Assembly: GCA_036426205.1 (NCBI GenBank)
Contig: CM071570.1
Coordinates: 53,899,087 to 53,963,086, forward strand
Direction: 5' to 3'
DNA: 64,000 nt
DNA from: Ascaphus truei
Taxonomy: Eukaryota; Chordata; Amphibia; Anura; Ascaphidae
The notes under the pieces are model-generated. The model worked only from the letters and a program-made list of their open reading frames with translations, was not told the DNA's origin and did not search any database. Positions 44,336-54,545 of this stretch are shown here, one piece after another (within the stretch, counting starts at the first letter, position 1; each line of letters starts with the position of its first letter). A program made the position numbers and the translations under genes.

Positions 44336-44399
44336 CGATCGAAGCCCGGGGCGGGAGGTCCCTGCTGCTGCAGCCCGGTTGGCTTGCGGGGGGGGGGGG

Positions 44400-46690
44400 G
44401 GCCTCGGCCCTCACCACGCATACACACACACACATCTATTTTTCTAGGAAATGTAATTACTCTAAAATAAAATGTTTACTTTTTATCCTTTTAAGAAGGA
44501 CCTGCACATCTCCTATATGTTCCACTTATGACCAGTTTACAGCGCTGCCCATTGTCCAATATTTACCCAATAAACTTATCACTGCCATTGGTTGACTTTG
44601 GCAATAGAAGGTGCAAAATGCTGTTTAACCCAAAAAGGTCATAAATACATTTCTACTGAAGGAGATCTTTCCACTCGACAGTGGATCTTATAAACAATGT
44701 TTCATTTTACTGGTGTCTGGCTATCTTCAACAGTAACTCTCTATTTAATGATGTTTCACTTGACCAGTTCTATAATCTCCTACAACGCACTGAGAAGCAA
44801 TGTTTCCTACACCACTTTGGTAAAGGAATGTATCAGTCCCCTAACCGTGCCACTCGTGACTTTTTTTTTTGTCTCCATCAGTGAGGGAAATAGTTGAAGT
44901 ATAACACAGATGCATTTAAAGTTATACTTAAGCAAAACTCCTCCAAGAACTCGCCTCAACAATCAGAGAAACTTTCACATCCACTTGGCTATGATTGACT
45001 GTTTAACTGCTCATATACTGTAGATATCAGTTTTCCCATTTGAAGAAACATATTAGGACAAAAAGAAAGCCACGAGAAATAGAGAGCAATGTTGAGAACA
45101 GTTTTGCCCCAAAGGAAAACACGTGTCAAGGATAGAAAATCAGGAACATGAAACGGTTAAGTAACCTTCTGCTTTTACAATTTCGTGCTCAGATACGGGA
45201 ACTCTTTTTTTTCGCTGGGAAAATGCACTTGCACAAAAAGTGGAAGCACGGGACTTCATTTGCAAGGCGTTGCACGCCCCTATGGCAGCGACATGGTTAA
45301 TGTTTCCTAATGCTGCCCTCTCTTTCCTTAATCTTTTGCCAGATACAAGCCTCAATCTATTGTACACACTAATTGGTGTTATGCATTTCCTTGTACAACC
45401 CCTCAGCACTGAAGTGGTGTGTTGCAATGCAGGAGAGAGGGCAGCGCCACTGCTTTCTTGCTGACATTGTGCTGTGTCCCTTTAACTGCAGTGGCCGCCC
45501 ACATTCTGCAGGTCACAACACCAGGCACCAACCCTGCACTGGGCTTGTTGTAAGGTTAACGAGTCCTTGCCTTACAACCACCTCCCAACCAGAGGGGGCT
45601 GATGCAGCAGTTCATTGAGTCAACCCGTTGTCATGTAAACTGCTTTCCATATGCACAGAGCTTTAAAGGTGTGCACAGGTGACAGTATGTTTCAAGGAGT
45701 AAGAGCTGGGAGAAGGAAGTCCTTCTCCTCCCCCATGTCGCCACACCCTTCCCCTGGATAAGCCTGACAGACTGGTTGGGTGCTCACTTTTCTATCAGCT
45801 TTTGCTTCACACTGCAGAAAACTCCACAAGTCCCTGACGCTTCTCCCCCCAATGGCTAATCCCCAGCTTGCTTTTTGTAATGGAACACACAAGGACCATT
45901 TAAAAAACGGAGTGTGTAAGAGAAATGGGATTTCAAAAACACAGCAGGTAAGATCTTGCGCTCTTTCCTTTTAGGTGACCCTGTTTCAGGTTACTTAAGT
46001 CAGGCTCAACCAGCTCGGGTCTTGTAGCTGCTGTTTTTTACATAATTTATTTTACTGCAGCCCCCCGCCCCCATATAAAAATATAAAACCAGGATTGATT
46101 GAATTTGTCTGATTATCTTGTAATTACTATAATATCGTTATCACCCAAACCAAATTGCCAGGGTCAGGTTTAGCCAGTCCTCGTTCTAGAGCTTTAATAT
46201 AGCACAAATATCCAATGCAGTTTCTCATTCAGAACAATTAGATATGTATTCACCGGATTATCATTGCGTGTCTATGGCAGTCTTGCAACTTAACATAAAA
46301 GCTGTACCTGTACTACTGTATGTGTTTGTATGTCTGCTTGCACGCACACAGTAATATTTGTTGTGTATACTACCTGGATCTGTTAAAAATACTTAAATCA
46401 TGACTGTTATGTATTTGTTCTTGTCATGTGACTTGAAATGACCCATGTTGTCTACCAAAGCAGCAATCGAGTGAATGCAATGATATGCCGGTGGTTGCTA
46501 CAGAGATATCATGTACTAACCAACTTCATGGTTTAGTAAAACAAATGGCTTTGTTTCCTGATATTTGAGATGAACGAATGAGGGAGTAAATTCCTTCTGG
46601 AGTAACTTTTGCCACTACTGCATATGGAAATATATGCTTGTATAGATACTGGGGGGTTTTCTGCCACATTTTGTAAAGTATATTTTTAGT
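44400..46690. other. Unannotated stretch
   Basis: No recognisable exon, transposase or repeat termini were seen. The longest frames (about 95 codons) carry no known motif. Confidence 0.45.
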
Positions 46691-46704
46691 TACTGTATCT
46701 AAAG

Positions 46705-47018
46705 CATTGGTAGCCAACAGGTGGATTTGGGGGGCAGAATGCTGCCGTTTGAGGCTTCACTCCCCAGTGAAGAGACAGTGGAGATGTTGATGCTGCCCTT
46801 TGAGGCTTCACTCCCCAGTGAAGAGACAGTGGAGATGTTGCCACTGGAAATCTTCTTCCCGCTCCCTCAGCCGCCTGTTGACGGTGCTAATTACTGGTTC
46901 CAAGTGTAAGGAAAGGAGTGTGACAGTATTCATCAGGGAAGCAGACTGGAGGGGGCAGGGAGAAGCTCCAACCCACAGCCGCAAAGTTGCCTACAAGTTA
47001 TCATGTTGCCTACCACTG
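46705..47018. mobile_element. hAT-type MITE, 314 bp, 8-bp target duplication
   Basis: The ends CATTGGTAGCCAACA and TGTTGCCTACCACTG pair with two mismatches in 15. Flanks ATCTAAAG (46697-46704) and ATATAAAG (47019-47026) agree at 7 of 8, the duplication length typical of hAT elements. A 51-bp tandem duplication lies inside (46739-46840). Confidence 0.85.
46739..46840. repeat. 51-bp tandem duplication
   Basis: Two near-identical copies (one substitution) of a 51-bp unit begin ATGCTGCC. The unit is 17 codons, so it preserves an open frame (MLPFEASLPSEETVE twice). It is non-genic by context. Confidence 0.9.
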
Positions 47019-47026
47019 ATATAAAG

Positions 47027-47750
47027 GCACATACAGTATACTGCACAGAACCCTGCAGTTGTCCATCTTGTGCCACTTCTCATGATAGTTCTGTTTAACA
47101 GGCAGCCTCACATAAGACACTTGTTCAGCTGAACATTCCAGCCCCTTCATTCTACCCCCCACTGTGCGAGTCCTAGTAATCTGAACATTATTACTGCTGG
47201 GTAAATAAGGGAGAGGAAGAGGTTAGAGCAACCAGGTAAATAGACCTTCTTTTTTTTTTTTTGTAAACTAAATCGTTAATGGACTGCAGTAAAGGCATTG
47301 GACTGAACATTGTGAGTCATTTTTATGACTTCTGTGCACCTGTTTGTTAAAGCAAATATTTCCTACTTCCGTTCCCGTGGTTTTTCTTTACTATAGTCAC
47401 ACCTATTTTGTTCTCTATACATTTACATAATTTGTCTCTGTTGATTAGTCAATTTTTTTTTCTTGTTCTTAAAGGAGCAATTCCACATAGAAATTCAACT
47501 AAGTGGCCTCTGAATGGGGGGAGTGTTTCTCTATCAAGTGTTTTCTTTACCCTTATCCCACCGGTCCTTATCAGAGAGCCAATACCTACAGGTACCAGAT
47601 TTGGGTTCAAAAAAAGTATCAATTACCCAGAAGTCTTAAACATGTCACTCCAATTAGTTCACTTTGGTCCATAGAGGGATAGCCCTTTAAAAAAAAAAAA
47701 AATCCTATTCTCATAAGAATAAATGGGTAAAATCAGTGTCCACTCTGGTT
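47027..47750. other. Unannotated stretch
   Basis: AT-rich sequence with short A and T runs. No gene or element was recognised. Confidence 0.4.
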
Positions 47751-47759
47751 ACAGTATAG

Positions 47760-48070
47760 TATAGTAGAAGCGGAGCGACGGCTTGATCGCTGGAAGTCAA
47801 GTCAATTTCATTTTTCCAGCGCCTCAGCGTGCCAGCACTATAAGGGCTGATCCCCGCTGGCTACTGCAGCGCCCGCTGTGGCGGACGCTGCAGGGACAAG
47901 AGCCCTCCCCTCAATGGCGCCGGGACCGCTGCGAGGGGGGGCCGCAGCGCTGTGGCGCAAGTTGCTCCTGCTCTCAATAGAATTGAGAGCAGGACTCGCT
48001 ACGGAGCGCTAAGCCACGCCCCCCGCAGTTCAGCCAATGAGGGCGAACCTGCCAGGTGATGTCATGGCTG
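47760..48070. mobile_element. GC-rich MITE-like repeat
   Basis: It contains CCAATGAGGGCGAACCT (about 48033-48049), the complement of the block shared by 2.9 and 41.4 kb, and CGCCCGCTGTGGCGGACGCT. It probably belongs to the same Harbinger-like family. Ends were not found. Confidence 0.45.
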
Positions 48071-48396
48071 CGCCCCCGTCACTCCCGCACCACGCCCCCC
48101 CCCCGGTCTTTTGGTCTGCAGCTCCCTGCAAACTGGGGAATCGGCTGCACGCGCCGTCAGTCTCGCGTGCAGCGGAGGTACTGGGGCCTAAGCAAGGGGA
48201 AGAGAGGGGTTCCTTTCATTTGTGCTGGGGTGAGAGGAGAGGCAGATTACAGCCTTTGTCTCCAGACAGAGCAGGCGGAGCCTGCGAAACAGTCGGCTGA
48301 GTTTTTTTCCCTGGGGCCGTGTCAACCGTGGCAGAGGGTCGTGGCACACCAGGATTCCACGGTACTGCTACAGTGTATAGCTTTTATATTTTATAA

Positions 48397-48442
<46 letters not shown>

Positions 48443-48450
48443 TATATCTA
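48397..48450. repeat. (TA)n microsatellite
   Basis: TGTGTATATATATA...ATTATAT tract. Confidence 0.9.
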
Positions 48451-48955
48451 CGTCAGAGGGTCTGTACAGGCAGTTTTTGGCTAAAATTCCCTATTGAAGT
48501 CTATGGAAATGTAACCGTTATTTTGGTGTATAAAGCAATACCTCCGTCGCGTGATTTCACAATTTTGCCTATTTTTTTTTTTTTTTATAAATGTATATAG
48601 TAGATAACAAGTTCTTCTACATTATCTAGTCTTTGAGCCCTGAAAGCTTTACTAGTAAAGAGATCTTCATAGAAAATTATAGCGTACACAACTTTTTTTT
48701 TACACCTCACAGGTCTCCAAGTGTACACAGAAAAGCAAAGCATTGGAATGCGTTTTTAATCCTTTTATATGGCCATCTGTTCAATGCAGTCTTTATAGAA
48801 GTGATTTATTATAGATATTTGTAGGATATGTGCCTATTGTTATGGGTGTCAGTCATTAAACATGCGGAAAAGCCATTTTTCAACAAGTAACACAAACCTT
48901 CTTGGTAATCACATGATCGTACCCTAAGTTAGTCACGAGGCACTTGCCTTCAACA
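48450..48955. other. Unannotated stretch
   Basis: No gene or element was recognised. Confidence 0.4.
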
Positions 48956-48965
48956 TAGTCATTGG

Positions 48966-49087
48966 TTAATCCAAGAGTTCTCAAGACCCCCATATCGGTC
49001 AAAAACTGAGCCACGTGTGCTGAAGCTGGGATATACTAAAAACCTGACCTGTTAGGGGGTCTTGAGGCCTGGAGTTGAGAACCCTTG
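48966..49087. repeat. Foldback repeat ending CTGGAGTTGAGAACCCTTG
   Basis: AGAGTTCTCAAGACCCCC at the left pairs with GGGGGTCTTGAGGCC...GAGAACCCTT at the right. The phrase CTGAGCCACGTGTGCTGAAGC TGGGATAT links it to 57720-57825. Another right end lies at 49925-49982. Confidence 0.65.
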
Positions 49088-49244
49088 GGTTAACCTGCTC
49101 AGTGCAGACTAATGCATTGTAGGCAATAAGGGAGATGGGTAGACGTTCTGTTTTTCTTGGACCTTACTATGAAGAGGAATAAGAAACATCATTCGTTGTT
49201 AATTCTTCTTCCCCCCCCCCTTTTTTTTTTTTTTTTTTTTTAAA

Positions 49245-49880
49245 TCTTACCCCCACCCTATGTGAGATTAGGTCGCTACCTGTATTTTTCCTAGTGCTGT
49301 GCATACCTGTTGGTAATCCAGGAGGCTCTGAGTTGCTCTGTGGTGGTGTGGGTAGAATCAGGACAGGCTTTCAGGGTTCTTTATTCTCACATGACAGCGC
49401 CTACAGTCAGCTAGGATCCTGAGCTGGCAGGATGGTATAGGCTGACACTTCTGTATCTCAGTAAGCCACACTAATAGATGGTTCAATTGATGTTTATTGC
49501 ATGGTCCCAGAAATCACAGCAAATCCACATTCCCCTGAAGGGCACCTTAAGGCTTGAGGCCCATCTAGGCTCACTCCTGAGCTCCTCCTGTATCCCCTTA
49601 TGGATACAGGGTAGCTGTTGCACACTCAGCAGGGGGAGGGAAGAGCGCACTGATTTCTGGGAGAGTGCCAGTATGTACCCTGGTGGTTGGGCTTGTAACC
49701 CTGCCCCACAACAGGGCAGGTCTGATACTGACAGGCATCACAGTCACTGCATGTGACCCAGCCAAGTATCCTCCATCAGGCTGACACTCTCAAGTTGTTG
49801 CTAGGCCCACCCCTGGATACTGTAAGTGTATCCAAGGCTGCAATAGCAAACTAGGCCTTCATGAGGAATTAACCCTTACA
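49245..49880 (-). mobile_element. Probable solo LTR related to 11911-12930
   Basis: It shares the phrases GTGCATACCTGTTGGTAATC CAGGAGG (compare about 11990-12015) and the general order with the bounded LTR. AATAAA is on the minus strand at about 49381. The right limit ...ACCCTTACA resembles an LTR end; the left limit lies within a T-rich tract and is uncertain. Confidence 0.5.
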
Positions 49881-49924
49881 GTGCCTGTCCCTAGCAGAAA
49901 TAGCGTCCGGAGGCTATGCTTTAC

Positions 49925-50055
49925 CTGACCTGTTGGGGGGGGGGGGAGAGGGGGGTGATTTAGGACTGGAGTTGAGAACCCTTGATACTAAAACACAATT
50001 CGTTGTTGGGTAATTCTTCCTTCCTTTTTTTTTTTTTTTTAAATTTTGGTTTATT
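49925..50055. repeat. Partial duplicate of the sequence left of the LTR
   Basis: GACTGGAGTTGAGAACCCTTG, then TTCGTTGTTGGGTAATTCTT CC and a T tract, repeats the order at 49065-49245 (GGAGTTGAGAACCCTTGGG ... TTCGTTGTTAATTCTTC ... T tract). Confidence 0.6.
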
Positions 50056-50059
50056 TCTT

Positions 50060-50825
50060 ATGTTCCAAATAATTTACAGATTTCTAAAAACAGCTCTTTC
50101 TAGAAAAAAAAGTGTTTCTGCATTTCAGTATTGTATTCAAAAAACGAAACAAAATCTGTTCTGCAATTTTCACAGCACTGAAATACAGCATTAGGAGCAC
50201 GTGGAGTACTTTTACTGGAACATTATTAATTAGCCTACACTTTATTGCTTGACTTAAATTGAGCACATTACTGTACATTGAATATTTCAAATGGAAAAAA
50301 AAAACTAAATGTTAATTGTTTGTAACTGCACATTTGACACTAACCTTATGGGAGAGACCCATGCTACTGCTATTTTTTGTCTACCAGCCAGAGTGTACTA
50401 TGTATGGTTGTATATCTACTTTCTAGTCAACTTTGTTTTAAAAATTGTCATTTCTGTTGGCGTGAAAAAAACACCCAATAGTGAATTACTTGTCTCGCTC
50501 ACCATCACCAAGAGGTGCTAAAGAGATGCTTTATTACAGGACACATATATGTGAACCTTTTTCCAGGTCTTGTGGAGCGCAGGTATATATGGAAATACAA
50601 AAGAACACACTTCAATATGTACTGCAATATGTTTGTGGCAGTGTATGGACTCGGCCTTTGAATCCACAACTCGCATGTTCCCCTGCCTTTTATGCATATC
50701 TTAAATCAGTGGCAATGTTGCATTGTTCTGTACATCTTGGTATGGGATGACCTTCGTGAATAAGGTAAAAAAAAAACAGTAGTGCAGAATGGAAATTCTA
50801 TCTATCTAACAATGATACTCACATG
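50060..50825. other. Unannotated stretch
   Basis: AT-rich sequence without recognised features. Confidence 0.4.
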
Positions 50826-50859
50826 GTGTCAGTTAAAAGCATTTTGGACATAAGGGATG

Positions 50860-50936
50860 TTGAATAGTGTGCGCGCGCCTGTGCGTGCACGTGACGCACG
50901 CTTTGTGTGTATGCTGTGAGCAACTGGGATGGAAGG

Positions 50937-50977
<41 letters not shown>

Positions 50978-51240
50978 GTGATAATATTTAAGAAAAAAAA
51001 ACATGTATAAATAAAAACATTTTTTTATTGTGCAGCTTTGACACACACATACATTACAGTGGTGGTAGCGGCGCAAAATCATTATTTTCCCCATCTTTTC
51101 CCTCGTCGGCCAGCTCCACACTCACTGCCGTGCGCGCTCGGCCCTATTATAGAAAGGCTGACTAACCACAGTCGTTTATAAGTGCCGCGCGCACGGTGGA
51201 GTGCGCTCGGCCACTATATAACAGCCCTTAGAGTGCAGCA
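50860..51240. repeat. Dispersed repeat with TG microsatellite and GC-rich end
   Basis: (TG)n at 50939-50977 is followed by GATAATATTTAAG...ATAAATAAAAACA...TTGTGCAGCTTTGA, homologous to 13357-13435. It continues into GC-rich sequence with two copies of GCGCTCGGCC (about 51133 and 51204). Confidence 0.6.
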
Positions 51241-51499
51241 GGCTGGGATCCCCGGTGTTTTCACCGTTCCTCTCCCCAGCGTTGTACAGTGGCGGCCGCC
51301 TTTAGGCTCCTGCGATATTCGAACTTGCGGGCAGATGCGGCATGTTCCGGCCGTTTTAAGCGCCGCGGGCGTTTTTTCATTGTTTAGCGCGTCTAGCCGT
51401 TCAGCGCTGAATGCGTCTGAACGCGTGGCATACGGGGAAATATCGGAGAGCAACTCGGGTATGTTGGAGGTTAAAAGGGGCCGCAGCAGTATGCGTCTC

Positions 51500-51850
51500 T
51501 CGTGTCCGGCTCCCGCACTTCTGGGTTGAGTCCCCGGATGGTGAGCAGGAGTAGTCAGCACTGTGTCACCGTGCTACACCGCGATTTCCTTCAACGCGTT
51601 TCACCGACTGGTGGTTTCTTCATCATCATCAGCGCTGTGTGTTCTTTTGTATTTTCATATATATATCTCTATCTATATCTCTGCGCTCCCCTAGACCTGG
51701 AAAACTGTGAACACAGGATTGGAAAAGCAATCCACAAAGGGTTTGAGTTGCAACCAACGGCTATCATTTATTATTTGATCTCACATCAGAGATTTGTTGT
51801 AACTAGATTGCACTTGTATTTTACTCCAACTTCACTTTAATTATCACTGG
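51500..51850 (-). mobile_element. PLE terminal fragment
   Basis: The sequence around the hammerhead-like motif (51591-51632) and the flanking segment with AAAGGGTTTGAGTTGCAACC is of PLE-terminus type. It carries no RT. It is followed directly by the MITE at 51880. Confidence 0.5.
51591..51632 (-). ncRNA. Hammerhead-like motif, core boxes intact
   Basis: The minus strand reads CUGAUGA (51626-51632), then a GAU-rich expansion, an ACC/GGU helix II with AAACCACCAGUCGGU, then GAAAC GCGUUGA. Both conserved boxes are exact; the spacing between box 1 and helix II is enlarged by extra GAU triplets. Confidence 0.5.
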
Positions 51851-51879
51851 GTACTGTATTATTATAAGACTTGCACTAA

Positions 51880-52134
51880 GGCCGCGTGACGGATGACGTC
51901 ACCGTCCGCGAAAGTTGTATTTTGCTTTGCAGCGACGTCGCAAGCGACCTGGCCATTGATTGGTTCAGAGGCTGTCACGTGTGGCAACAGCCTCTGAAAA
52001 ATCAAATTTGACCGGCTTCCAAATTTCGGCCTCCACGTCGCTTCCGTTGCGCCGCGCTTACTATAAGAGCGCACGATGGCGGCAATACATTTGTTTTGCC
52101 GCGACGTCACGTCGCCGGCACTATAAGCGCAGCC
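51880..52134. mobile_element. Harbinger-type MITE, 255 bp, TAA target duplication
   Basis: The ends GGCCGCGTGAC and ...AAGCGCAGCC (complement GGCTGCGCTT) are flanked by TAA at 51877-51879 and 52135-52137. It is rich in ACGTC motifs. No frame of note. Confidence 0.8.
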
Positions 52135-52139
52135 TAATT

Positions 52140-52590
52140 TGGGATTAAGCACCATTCTGATAATACTTAGTTTTCTACATATGTAAACCTAGCTGACTTC
52201 ATTTCTTACAAATACATTGTAAACATAACAATTGTGCTCTCCACTTCCAACCAGTAAAACTAAATCCATTTCTGTTTCTACTGCATCTGTCACCCAAGGT
52301 TAAACCTCCCTTTGGTAAAATAAACTTCTGCAAATTGTGATCGTTTTCATGTCCTGTTACTTGAGCGTGAAACTTAACAGTGATATTGTGTCTGTTTTAA
52401 TGAGTCAAAGCAGAACTTCTGTTAGAAAATATTTTTTCAGCAATATTTAGTGCTGTGGCACAAAAAAATTTACTTTGTAATGCATTATACAGGATAATGT
52501 CTGCTGGGCTGCTAGGTGATAGCCATGGAATGGTGTGTTTCATGCTTGTGTGCTTGTTCAGTGGGTATTTCTAGTTCAGTTTTAGTTCAG
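52140..52590. other. Unannotated stretch
   Basis: AT-rich, with no recognised feature. Confidence 0.4.
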
Positions 52591-52596
52591 GGGTGT

Positions 52597-52800
52597 TCAA
52601 CTCATAGTGCGCGCGACGGAGCGACGGAGCCGTCGTGAAAACTGGTAGCTGGCAAAATGTGATTTTTCAAGGGCTGCCGCGTCACGTGAAGGCCCTTGAA
52701 CCAATCAAATTGCCGGAAACATGCGACTCCCCTGCCCGGCGAAATATAACTTGCGACGGTGACGTCACCCGTCGTGTCGCCGTCGCTATAGGGACGGCCT
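52597..52800. mobile_element. GC-rich MITE-like repeat
   Basis: CGACGGAGCGACGGAGCCGTCGTG and GGTGACGTCACC (palindrome, about 52759-52770) resemble the interior of the bounded MITEs. The end CGCTATAGGGACGGCC resembles the GGCNG...CTATAAG-type terminus at 52115-52134. Boundaries are uncertain. Confidence 0.5.
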
Positions 52801-53049
52801 CCTGCTGCAGGTCTTGAGAGTCTGCACGGAACAAAGGTACTCCTGACATGGGGTAAATCGTCCTGCCTCTGCTCCCTCTCTATCTCTCTCTCTCTCTCTC
52901 TGAACCCTCCCCCGCGGGGTCCGTTCGGGCTCTACCTGGCAGTGGAAAGGGGTCCACCCAGGTGGCCGAGAGCAGATGCTGGGCCCGGGACAAATGTCCC
53001 TGTGCCTTTTCTCCCCCACCCTATTGACGACTCTGCACTTACTCTATTA

Positions 53050-53900
53050 GCTTTTAGCACCTCTATGGCAGGCTATTCCACAAATCTACCACCCTTTCTG
53101 TGAACAAGTACTTCCTCACATTCCCACTGAGCCTCCCACCCCCCAGCATTTACATTCCCACTGAGCCTCCCACCCTCCAGCATTTACACTCCCAATGAAC
53201 TTCCCACCCTCAGCATTTACATCCCACTGAGCATCCCCCCCTCCAGCATTGTACATTCCCAGTGAGCCTCCCACCCTCCGCATTTACTATTCCCACTGAG
53301 ACCCCACCCTCCGCATTTACTTCCACTGAGACTCCCACCCTCCCATTTAATTCCCACTGAGACTCCCACCCTCCAGCATTACATTCCCACTGAGCCTCCA
53401 CCCCCCAGCATTTACATTCCCACGGCCTCCACCCTCCAGCATTTACATTCCCACTGAGCCTCCCACCCTCCACATTTACATTCCCACTGAGCCTCCCACC
53501 CTCCAGCATTTACATCCACTGAGCCTCCCACCCTCCAGCATTTACATTCCCACTGAGCCTCCCACCCACCCCCACACCTCGATCATTTACATTCCCACGA
53601 GCCTTCCCACCCCTCCAGCATTTACCTCCCACTGAGACTTCCACCTCCACAGCACTTACCTTCCCACTGAGACTCCCACCCTCCAGCATTTACATTCCCA
53701 CTGAGCCTCCCACCCTCCAGCACTTACATTCCCACTGAGCCTCCCACCCTCCAGCACTTACATTCCCACTGAGACTCCCACCCTCCAGCACTTACTCCAT
53801 GATCCCCCTCACATTTACTTCCCACGAGATCCCCACCCTCCAGCACTTACATTCCCCCCCATTGAGAATCTCCCACGAGATACACCGTGCCAACGCATTT
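53050..53900. repeat. 34-bp minisatellite derived from a LINE-like segment
   Basis: Units of ATTCCCACTGAGCCTCCCAC plus CCTCCAGCATTTAC are repeated more than 20 times, with many small indels. The preceding text (CTATTCCACAAATCTACCAC ... GTGAACAAGTACTTCCTCAC) is like a CR1-type LINE segment that leads into the first unit. The dense 1-2-base indels suggest sequencing or assembly noise in addition to divergence. Confidence 0.85.
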
Positions 53901-54390
53901 ACCCGACTATACGCCATATCTAGAGGACCCTAGGTTCACTCCACGACCTCATAGCAGCTACTAATACATGAGATCCAGATTTAACCCTGGGAAGAGTATA
54001 CAGAGATTAATTACGAGCCCCAGACATAGGTATTAATTTCCCACTACAGTTCGTGACACCCCCTAGCTATTCACACCATGAAAGATGTACGTTTAGAGAG
54101 ATACTCCTCTCCCGCGCTTCTCCGCCTTACATTCCCCACTGAGTCCTGCCCACCCTCCCTCACTTAACTAGCAATACAGGTTAACTTTAAAACAAATAAA
54201 GTTGCTTTCCAGAGATACCTGCCTCCGTAGTGGTGCCTGTATCCCTGCAGGCAGAGAAACTGTGTTCTTTAATCTAATGGCGGCTTAATGTCCTGCGGAA
54301 GCGGTTTCTTCATCCGATGCGGCTTCCCGTTGACCGACTGGACCTGTAAACTCAGCAGAGATACCGGCGCCCCCTACAGCGGGGGAAATA
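53900..54390. other. Unannotated stretch after the minisatellite
   Basis: Decayed minisatellite-like phrases persist to about 54160 (CATTCCCCACTGAGTCCTGC). No gene. Confidence 0.4.
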
Positions 54391-54394
54391 GCTG

Positions 54395-54545
54395 TATCTG
54401 TGGAAGCAGGGGGTATCCGGAGCTGAAATTACTGGGGTTCAGCTCTGTATACCCCCTGCTTCAAACCTTTAATAAGAAAAAAAAAATTATAATATATATA
54501 CAGTATATATTTTTAAAGTGAACCGTTATTGCTGCTTTTAAAGGA
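54395..54545. repeat. Short copy of the GAAGCAGGGGGT family
   Basis: GAAGCAGGGGGTATCCGGAG at 54403 and its complement ...TACCCCCTGCTTC at 54451-54468 form a hairpin. The right side ends in ATTGCTGCTTTTAA, a TTAA-type terminus. Confidence 0.6.

Noticed and set aside
43801..44470. Overlapping frames of 138-210 residues on both strands
   Set aside because: Driven by the CCTGCTCCTGTCC minisatellite and GC-rich hairpins; no conserved motif and frames compete on both strands.
53210..53509. 99-residue Gly/Glu/Asn frame on minus strand
   Set aside because: A product of the 34-bp minisatellite.
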